Assembly (NCBI GenBank): GCA_002347405.1
Contig: DDXB01000064.1
Coordinates: 123,724-141,609 of the forward strand
Length of the DNA: 17,886 nucleotides
Source of the DNA: Rhodocyclaceae bacterium UBA2271
Lineage (GTDB): Bacteria > Pseudomonadota > Gammaproteobacteria > Burkholderiales > Rhodocyclaceae
Direction: 5' to 3'
Under the pieces are notes generated by a model. The model did not search any database. It saw only the letters and a list, made by a program, of their open reading frames with translations, and had not been told where the DNA came from. This document shows positions 12,576-17,886 of the stretch, in pieces; the first letter of the stretch is position 1; each line of letters starts with the position of its first letter. The position numbers were made by a program, and so were the translations under genes.

Positions 12576-13326
12576 GATCGCGACCAGCCTTGCCCAGATA
12601 GAGTAACTCCACCAGCGGACTCGCCGCTGCTTCCTGCGGCGAACCGTCGAAAACGACGGCGCCTTCATTCATCACGGTGACACGGTCGGCAACCTGCAAA
12701 GCGACCTGCATATCGTGTTCGATCAGGACCATGGTCATGTCGCGCGGCAGTTCGCGCAGCATCCTGGTGAGCATGGGCCGCTCGGCGGGCGACAGCCCGG
12801 CGGCAGGTTCATCGAGCAGCAGCAGGCGCGGTTCGCCTGCCAGGGCCATGCCGATCTCAAGCTGACGCTGCTCGCCGTGGGAAAGCTCGTTGGCCAGGGC
12901 GTCGACGCGCGTTGCGAGCCCGACACTGGCAGCCAGTGCGCGGCTGCGCATCCGGCAGGCATCCGTCTCGCGGGGCAAGCGCACGCTGAAGCGACGGGAC
13001 TGCACTCCCCGCACGGCCAGGTAAAGGTTGTCGAGTACGCTCAAGCCACTGAGCACACGGGAGGTCTGGTAGGTACGCGAGATGCCCAGGCGCGTCCGCT
13101 GAAAGGCCGGCAGTGGCGTGACATCCTGGCCGAACAGTTCGAGCGTGCCGCTGCTGGGGCGGAAATCGCCGGCGACGAGGTTGAACAGGGTCGACTTGCC
13201 GGCGCCGTTGGTGCCGATGATGGCACGGCGTTCACCGGCGGCAATGTTCAAGGAAACGTCGCGCACGGCCACGAGTGCTCCGAAGGCCTTTGTCAGACCG
13301 GTGGCCAGCAGGGCAGGCGTGTTCAC
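12550..13326 (-). CDS. livG: Branched-chain amino acid-type ABC transporter ATPase LivG
   Basis: A 258-residue ABC ATPase. It has Walker A GTNGAGKST (38-46), RTYQTSRVLSGLSVLDNLYL at the Q-loop, LSHGEQRQLEI in place of LSGGE (148-158, usual for LivG) and Walker B LLLLDEP (168-174) with AAGLSP. The start is taken as the GTG at 13326, whose GTGA overlaps the livH stop. A GTG further upstream at 13359 would add eleven residues inside livH and is less likely. It pairs with LivF as the energising dimer on the cytoplasmic face. The ISRTYQ stretch and the C-terminal YLG near LLYLGKAG are family features. Confidence 0.92.
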   Translation of the reverse strand: MNTPALLATGLTKAFGALVAVRDVSLNIAAGERRAIIGTNGAGKSTLFNLVAGDFRPSSGTLELFGQDVTPLPAFQRTRLGISRTYQTSRVLSGLSVLDNLYLAVRGVQSRRFSVRLPRETDACRMRSRALAASVGLATRVDALANELSHGEQRQLEIGMALAGEPRLLLLDEPAAGLSPAERPMLTRMLRELPRDMTMVLIEHDMQVALQVADRVTVMNEGAVVFDGSPQEAAASPLVELLYLGKAGRDHAAANQGA

Positions 13327-14183
13327 GCCGGGCGCCCCAGCAAACCGTAGGGTCGCCACGCCAGCACGGCCACCATGATGACGAAAGAGAGAATGATCGA
13401 ATAGGTGGGAAAGTATGCCAGGCCAATCTGCTCGGCCAGGCCGATCAACAGTGCGCCGATCGCCGCCCCCGGCAGGCTGCCCATGCCGCCGACGATCACG
13501 ACAACCAGCGAAGAGAGCAGGTAACGGGCGTCCTCGCCGGGCGCAATCGAGAGCGCGGAACTGCCGACGACGCCGGCGAACCCCACCAGTGCGGCTCCCA
13601 GGCCGAATACCAGCGTTGAAATCAGCGGCACATTGACGCCGATGGCGCCAAGCATGTGGCGATCATCAACGCCAGCGCGGATCATGATGCCGAAGCGGGT
13701 GCGCTGCACCAGCAGCCAGAGTGCCAGATAGACTGCAATCGCCAGACCGATCAGCACGATCCGGAAAATCGGGTAGCCGCCGACGATGGGCATCGGCATG
13801 CTGCCGTAGAACATTTCCGGCAGTTCGAATTGATAGGACAAGCCGCCATAACGGGCCAGCAACAGGTCCGCAGCGATGATCGACAGTCCGATCGTCACCA
13901 GGGCCTGGCGCAGATCGTCACCCTGATAACGGTCCAGCAGGAAATAGTGGATCGCCATGCCCACCAGCGCAGCACCCAGCGCCCCGCCCGCGAGGGCGAG
14001 GGGAAAGGAGCCCGACAGTGCAGCCACGTCATGGCCCAGATAGGCCCCGATCAGGTACAGCGAGCCATGCGCAAGATTGACGACGCGCATCATCCCGAAG
14101 ATGAGCGTGAAACCGCTCGCGACGATGAAATACAGCGCCGCGAGCGTAATGCCGTTCAAGCTTGCGAGCAGCAGCAGTTTCAT
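13323..14183 (-). CDS. livH: Branched-chain amino acid-type ABC transporter permease LivH
   Basis: A 286-residue integral membrane protein with about eight hydrophobic segments. The N-terminus SLNGITLAALYFIVASGFTL, then IFGMMRVVNLAHGSLYLIGA, is the LivH signature (G..Y.L.A.G.TLIFG..R..NLAHG). The cytoplasmic coupling loop contains RTRFGIMIRAGVDDRHM. It forms the membrane channel with LivM. Its ATG overlaps the stop of the binding-protein gene (ATGA) and its own stop overlaps the livG start (GTGA), so the three genes are tightly coupled. Confidence 0.93.
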   Translation of the reverse strand: MKLLLLASLNGITLAALYFIVASGFTLIFGMMRVVNLAHGSLYLIGAYLGHDVAALSGSFPLALAGGALGAALVGMAIHYFLLDRYQGDDLRQALVTIGLSIIAADLLLARYGGLSYQFELPEMFYGSMPMPIVGGYPIFRIVLIGLAIAVYLALWLLVQRTRFGIMIRAGVDDRHMLGAIGVNVPLISTLVFGLGAALVGFAGVVGSSALSIAPGEDARYLLSSLVVVIVGGMGSLPGAAIGALLIGLAEQIGLAYFPTYSIILSFVIMVAVLAWRPYGLLGRPA

Positions 14184-15430
14184 GGGCAGGACGGGTTGTC
14201 GCGGCTGGGCACGCCACGGGCGACAAACGCCTCGCGGGGCTGGCCGAGCGTCTGGTTGACGTTCGGGATCACTTTCACGACCTTGTTGTAGAGGGAACCG
14301 TCAGGGGCCCGCGCCACCTCGGTGACATAGATGTTGGCGATGGCCTGCCGGTTCTCGTCCAGGCTGACCTGTCCGGCGGGCATGTCAAGACGCAGTTTCG
14401 ACAGCGCGGCACGGAACTTTGCCTGATCCCCCGACAGATCGCCGGCCACCTGATTCAGGCCGGCAAGAACCGCCTTGGTCGCCACGTAGTAGCCGTAGAA
14501 GGGCGCCGAAGGTGAACTCAGTCCGTCCGGAAAGCGCTTCTTGTACTTGGCGACGTAATCCTTGTAAACCGCATCCTCGATGCCGTCAGCCACCATGTGG
14601 GCCGAAGGGAGACCGACCAGGCGTCTCTGGAACGGACCTTTGGCGCTCAGGACGGTCTGGTCGGAGACGTTGGAGCCGAGGATCAGCGGCTGCTTCGCGC
14701 CCGACTGGTCGTACTGGGTCAGGAAGTTGATCGAGTCGGCACCGCCCATCATGATGTACACGGCATCGGCCTTGTTCGGAATGCGTGCAATCGCCGAGCT
14801 GAAATCCTTGGTGCCGTTGGGCACCCAGATCTTCTCGATCACCTTGCCGCCCTTGGCGCAGAACTCGCTCATGAAGCCGAGTACCTGCGTGTAACCGAAT
14901 GAGTAATCGCCCGCGACCACGGCGACGTTGCGGTAGCCCTTGGTGTCGTAGACATAATTACCGAGACCGGCCTGCCATTGCGCACCGTCGGCACCGAAGC
15001 GGAAAAAGTTGGCTGCAGGCGAAACCAGGGTGGTTTCCTGTGCCGCCGAAAAACCATTGACGAAAGTCTTGGTCGGCGCCGTCTTGGCATATTCCTTGAT
15101 GGCCAGGCCTTCGCCACCCGACATCGGGCCGATGAGAATATCGACCTTGTCCTGCTCGATCAGCTTGCGTGCCTTGGTCAGCGCCACGTCGGGACGCCCA
15201 TCGGAGGACTCCTTGATCCAGTCGATCTTCCGTCCTCCTGCAGTGTAGTTGGCTTCCTCGAAAGCCATTTCCATGGCGCGGAAAGCTTCCTGGCCAAGCG
15301 CGACGAAGGGACCGTCAAGCGTGGCAAGGCCGCCGATGCGGATATTGGTGGACTGCGCACTTACTGAAATGGAGAATCCTGCCGTGATGCCTGCGACCAG
15401 AGCCAGACACCTGAGTTTGCGAGATAACAT
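14180..15430 (-). CDS. Periplasmic substrate-binding protein of the Liv-type importer (LivK-like)
   Basis: A 416-residue protein with signal peptide MLSRKLRCLALVAGITAGFS to ISVSA (cleavage probably after A25). The mature part begins with IRIGGLATLDGPFVALGQEA and has the Peripla_BP_6 layout: RKIDWIKESSDGRPDVALTK, then DILIGPMSGGEGLAI, NFFRFGADGAQWQAG and VVAGDYSFGYTQVLGFMSEF. It binds the solute in the periplasm and delivers it to LivH/LivM. Family members bind branched-chain amino acids but also aromatic acids, amides and others, and this sequence does not settle which. The ATG is fixed by an AGGAGG 5 bases upstream (15436-15441), the strongest ribosome site in the operon, suggesting high protein yield. 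It lies between livM and livH, an uncommon position. Confidence 0.9.
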   Translation of the reverse strand: MLSRKLRCLALVAGITAGFSISVSAQSTNIRIGGLATLDGPFVALGQEAFRAMEMAFEEANYTAGGRKIDWIKESSDGRPDVALTKARKLIEQDKVDILIGPMSGGEGLAIKEYAKTAPTKTFVNGFSAAQETTLVSPAANFFRFGADGAQWQAGLGNYVYDTKGYRNVAVVAGDYSFGYTQVLGFMSEFCAKGGKVIEKIWVPNGTKDFSSAIARIPNKADAVYIMMGGADSINFLTQYDQSGAKQPLILGSNVSDQTVLSAKGPFQRRLVGLPSAHMVADGIEDAVYKDYVAKYKKRFPDGLSSPSAPFYGYYVATKAVLAGLNQVAGDLSGDQAKFRAALSKLRLDMPAGQVSLDENRQAIANIYVTEVARAPDGSLYNKVVKVIPNVNQTLGQPREAFVARGVPSRDNPSCP

Positions 15431-15435
15431 GTTGT

Positions 15436-15441
15436 CCTCCT
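15436..15441 (-). promoter_or_regulatory. Strong ribosome-binding site of the binding-protein gene
   Basis: AGGAGG on the minus strand, 5 bases before the ATG at 15430. It decides the start over the longer open frame to 15529, and it contrasts with the weak or coupled starts of the neighbouring operon genes. Confidence 0.85.
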
Positions 15442-15462
15442 GTGGATGAAAGTGACTTTGAA

Positions 15463-16458
15463 TCAAAGCTTTTGCGTTACTACGCCGCCGTCGAGGGAAC
15501 CCTTGCGCATTCCCCGCAGCCGCCGCCACAACCCCGTCAAGCCATCTGGCGAAGCCATTACGATCACTAAAAATACAAAACCGATCAGCGTGTTGTAGCG
15601 ATTACTGCCGACCAGATCGACCGCGAAATTCTGCAGCAGTACGAAAACCAGCGCCCCGATGAAGGCGCCGCGCGGATGCCCAAGTCCGCCGATCACCGCC
15701 ACGATCAGCACGTTGACTGTCGCCGTGATGCCGATCGAACCGGGGGAGATGCCACCGTGATACCAGAGACTCAGTACTCCGCCGACCGCGGCGATGAAAC
15801 CGGCCACCGCGAAAGCCATGACCTGATGCAGCCAGACCCGGTAACCGAGGGAGGCCATGCGCAAGGGGTCGTCGCGGATGCCCTGGATGACCAGTCCGAA
15901 CGGCACGCGCACCAGATAAATCACCAGCGCATACAGGAGTGCGGCGCTTGTCAGACAGAGGAAATAGAAGGGGAGCGGTTCACGCAGCGACACACCGCCG
16001 ACACGCGGCACCGCAACCCCGCTGAAGCCGTCGAAACCGTGCAGGATCGTCGTGTTCTGCTGCGCCAGGTAAAACATGATCATGGCGATGGCCAGCGTGC
16101 TCATCAGCATGTAGATGCCTTGGCTGCGCACGGCGACGATGCCGATCAGGATGCCGGTCAGGGTGCCCACCGCAATCGCTGCGGCTACCGCCCAGGGCCA
16201 GGGCAGCAGCGCCATGCCGGCGCTGGCGGAATGGGCGCTGAAGATGGCGAGCGCGTAGCCGGCCGCGCCGGCGGTGGCCATCTGCGCCATCGAGATCATG
16301 CCGCCATAGGCTGTGAGAAAGGTCAGGCTCAGCGCAATGATGCCCAGCACCATGGCATAAGCACCGACGCTGACGATCCAGAAATCGGTGGCAAGGTGCG
16401 GATAGACAAGCAACGCGCTGGCGAGCAGCGCGCGGCCGACCCAGGGCGAGATGGTCAA
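15463..16458 (-). CDS. livM: Branched-chain amino acid-type ABC transporter permease LivM
   Basis: A 331-residue integral membrane protein with roughly nine to ten hydrophobic segments. LTFLTAYGGMISMAQMATAG matches the LivM pattern (L.L..GY.G..S.G.A...G.GAY), and GIRDDPLRMASLGYRVWLHQ is the EAA-like coupling loop with ...SLGY. IGGLGHPRGAFIGA and a C-terminal SPDGL..L close the family signature. It pairs with LivH. The start is a TTG at 16458 whose TTGA overlaps the stop of the upstream Tm-1-like gene, with GGAG about 8 bases upstream; no other start is available before residue 36. A 32-bp gap separates it from the binding protein. Confidence 0.9.
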   Translation of the reverse strand: MTISPWVGRALLASALLVYPHLATDFWIVSVGAYAMVLGIIALSLTFLTAYGGMISMAQMATAGAAGYALAIFSAHSASAGMALLPWPWAVAAAIAVGTLTGILIGIVAVRSQGIYMLMSTLAIAMIMFYLAQQNTTILHGFDGFSGVAVPRVGGVSLREPLPFYFLCLTSAALLYALVIYLVRVPFGLVIQGIRDDPLRMASLGYRVWLHQVMAFAVAGFIAAVGGVLSLWYHGGISPGSIGITATVNVLIVAVIGGLGHPRGAFIGALVFVLLQNFAVDLVGSNRYNTLIGFVFLVIVMASPDGLTGLWRRLRGMRKGSLDGGVVTQKL

Positions 16459-17711
16459 AACTTGGCTCCGCTGGCTTGCTGGCCGCTGTCTACGCCCACG
16501 GGAACTACTTCCCTGACGTGGGTGGCGAGCAGTTGTGCAAATGCCGCATCGTTGATGTGGTGCGGCACGCGCACCAGGCGATGCAGATCGCTGGTGACGA
16601 AGGCAGCCTCAATGGCCGCGAACAGTGCCGCGTCAGCCTGTGGATCGTAAAACACCTGGCCGGGCGCATCGATGGCGGACAAGCCGCCTTCCGGCAACAG
16701 CCAGCGCACCGGACCGGGGGAGGCATTCAGCTTCGTGGCAATCCAGGTGCCGATGCGCGCAAGTTCCTCGGCGGTGGTGCGCATCAGGGTGACATTGGCA
16801 TTGTGCGAATGCAGCAAGCGGCCCCGGTAGCGCTCTGGCACGGTGTCGAGGGCCCAGAAGTTCACCATGTCGAGGGCACCGCAGGAACCCACCCAGGGAA
16901 TGCCGGTGCGCACGATGGCATCGAAGCGCTCGCTGCCTGCGCTGCAGACGCCGCCGAGCATGAAATCGGCGGCTTCGGTGGTGGTCACATCGACCACGCC
17001 GCACAACATGCCGGCGGCGACCAGCGCCTCCATGGCGCGCCCGCCGGTCCCGGTGGCGTGAAAGACCTGGCAGTCAAACACGGCGGACAGTTCGGTGGAA
17101 ACTTGCTGGACGCAGGGCGTGGTCACGCCGAACATGGTGAAGCCCAGCGCAGGCTTGAGGTCCCGGGCTGGCGGGATGGCGTGCTGGATCATTCCCGCCA
17201 AAGCGTGGGCGGCATTGCCCAGGATCACGTAGGAGAGATGGTTGAGCCCGGCGATGTCGGTGACCGGAAACAGCATCATGATGTCGGACACATCGACATA
17301 GGGGGCGGTGTTTCCCGACGCGAGTGTCGATACCATCAGTTTTGGCAAGCCAAGCGGCTGATCACGCATCGCGGGCGTGATCAGCGCGGTGCCACCCGAG
17401 CCGCCCAGGCCGATGATGCCGGCGATGTCATTGCGACTGGCCATGAAGGCGCGCAAAGCAACGGTCATCTCGGTCACCGCCTGGCCCCGATCGCTGCATT
17501 CCAGCACGGCAGCAGCACCGCCGGGATGACAGGCGGCGACAGCGCGGGCAGAGAATTCGAGATTTGTTTCCATACTGCGCGTGCCGACATCGACTCGCAC
17601 GGTGGGCAGACCGGCGGCGCGAATCAGATCGCTTACGTATTGCAATTCGGCAGCCTTGGTATCGAAGGTGCCAATTACATATGCAGCCTTGGCTGGTGTG
17701 GTCATGGGCAT
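16455..17711 (-). CDS. Tm-1-like ATP-binding domain protein (UPF0261)
   Basis: A 418-residue cytoplasmic protein of the UPF0261/Tm-1-like family. AYVIGTFDTKAAELQYVSDL (10-29), GIIGLGGSGGTAL (98-110), KLMVSTLASGNTAPYVDVSD (124-143), MMLFPVTDIAGLN (145-157) and FHATGTGGRAMEALV are the family's conserved stretches. The family is the N-terminal half of tomato Tm-1, a virus-resistance protein whose native reaction is not known; nucleotide binding has been assigned to this domain. It lies 20 bp after the TIM-barrel gene whose family is the other half of Tm-1, and it overlaps livM (TTGA). The pair is therefore likely to act on something imported by the transporter. The ATG at 17711 has GGAG about 10 bases upstream; one at 17705 is also possible. 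Confidence 0.88.
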   Translation of the reverse strand: MPMTTPAKAAYVIGTFDTKAAELQYVSDLIRAAGLPTVRVDVGTRSMETNLEFSARAVAACHPGGAAAVLECSDRGQAVTEMTVALRAFMASRNDIAGIIGLGGSGGTALITPAMRDQPLGLPKLMVSTLASGNTAPYVDVSDIMMLFPVTDIAGLNHLSYVILGNAAHALAGMIQHAIPPARDLKPALGFTMFGVTTPCVQQVSTELSAVFDCQVFHATGTGGRAMEALVAAGMLCGVVDVTTTEAADFMLGGVCSAGSERFDAIVRTGIPWVGSCGALDMVNFWALDTVPERYRGRLLHSHNANVTLMRTTAEELARIGTWIATKLNASPGPVRWLLPEGGLSAIDAPGQVFYDPQADAALFAAIEAAFVTSDLHRLVRVPHHINDAAFAQLLATHVREVVPVGVDSGQQASGAKF

Positions 17712-17731
17712 GGTTCTTCGCTCCGGGTGCC

Positions 17732-17886
17732 TTAGCCGCCAGACGCCCGCAGTGCCTTGAATGTCTTGATGTGATTGGTCATGGCGACCTCGGTGGGCAG
17801 CCGCTCCATGCTGCTGGCGCCATAGAAGCCGTTGCAGTGCTGGCTGTGGTCCAGGACGTAACGCACATCGTCCGGACCGGAAATCG
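17732..17886 (-). CDS. TIM-barrel 'PEP hydrolase-like' protein, C-terminal fragment (rest outside window)
   Basis: The last 51 codons of a gene read right to left. The protein ends with VRYVLDHSQHCNGFYGASSM, ERLPTEVAMTNHIKTFKALR and ASGG. The GFYGASSMERLP.E wording matches the end of the TIM-barrel family annotated as phosphoenolpyruvate hydrolase-like or 'possible dioxygenase', which is fused behind the UPF0261 domain in plant Tm-1 and adjacent to it in many bacteria. The true reaction is unknown. It is upstream of and probably co-transcribed with the Tm-1-like gene. Any operon promoter lies outside the window. Confidence 0.75.
   Translation of the reverse strand, partial: ISGPDDVRYVLDHSQHCNGFYGASSMERLPTEVAMTNHIKTFKALRASGG

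Noticed and set aside
15676..17735. Two long plus-strand open frames (324 and 419 codons) opposite livM and the Tm-1-like gene
   Set aside because: Antisense shadows: compositions dominated by His, Gly, Gln and Asp with no recognisable domain, while the minus strand has well-conserved families.

Overview
The window (17,886 bp, high GC) looks like chromosomal DNA of a betaproteobacterium. The main support is the block lptB-rpoN-hpf-ptsN-hprK, in which HPr kinase sits with the nitrogen PTS protein and sigma-54. A pteridine-reductase/TcdA/TtcA cluster, a MidA-type methyltransferase and short GC-rich palindromic repeats fit the same picture. A Rhodocyclales-like host is my guess from gene content and is not proven by the sequence. 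No rRNA, tRNA, CRISPR array or intact insertion sequence was seen.

Layout, left to right. (1) 1-2753, plus strand: the 3' part of an NtrC-type sigma-54 activator, then a sodium:solute symporter with a histidine-rich tail and a tightly linked periplasmic PsiF-repeat protein. (2) 2754-3026: a hairpin- and repeat-rich convergent intergenic region. (3) 3027-5555, minus strand: tcdA, then a FolM/PTR1-like pteridine reductase, then ttcA (two tRNA-modification enzymes and one pterin enzyme), with an ATGA overlap between the first two. (4) 5580-11646, plus strand: midA-like methyltransferase, recX, lptB, rpoN, hpf, ptsN, hprK. (5) 11647-11852: a hairpin, a possible transposase scrap, a dispersed repeat and a 16-bp perfect palindrome. 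(6) 11853-17886, minus strand: an operon read right to left with a TIM-barrel 'PEP hydrolase-like' protein (partial), a Tm-1-like/UPF0261 protein, and a LivM-LivK-LivH-LivG-LivF type ABC importer. Stop/start overlaps (TTGA, ATGA, GTGA) link three of its junctions.

How the genes fit together. NtrC, RpoN, PtsN and HprK are parts of nitrogen/carbon control; NtrC-type activators work with RpoN. LptB powers lipopolysaccharide export. The last operon pairs an importer for an amino-acid-like or other small organic solute with two proteins of unknown chemistry that correspond to the two halves of plant Tm-1; it is the best candidate for an undescribed pathway.

The most unusual sequence-level signal is a modular palindromic repeat of about 70 bp. 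Near-identical copies lie inside two neighbouring genes, tcdA and midA, read open in two different frames, and shorter versions lie in two intergenic regions. A second oddity is a 75-bp tandem duplication directly before rpoN. It creates a 37-codon open frame with an AGGAGG site that ends in an ATGA overlap with the rpoN start.
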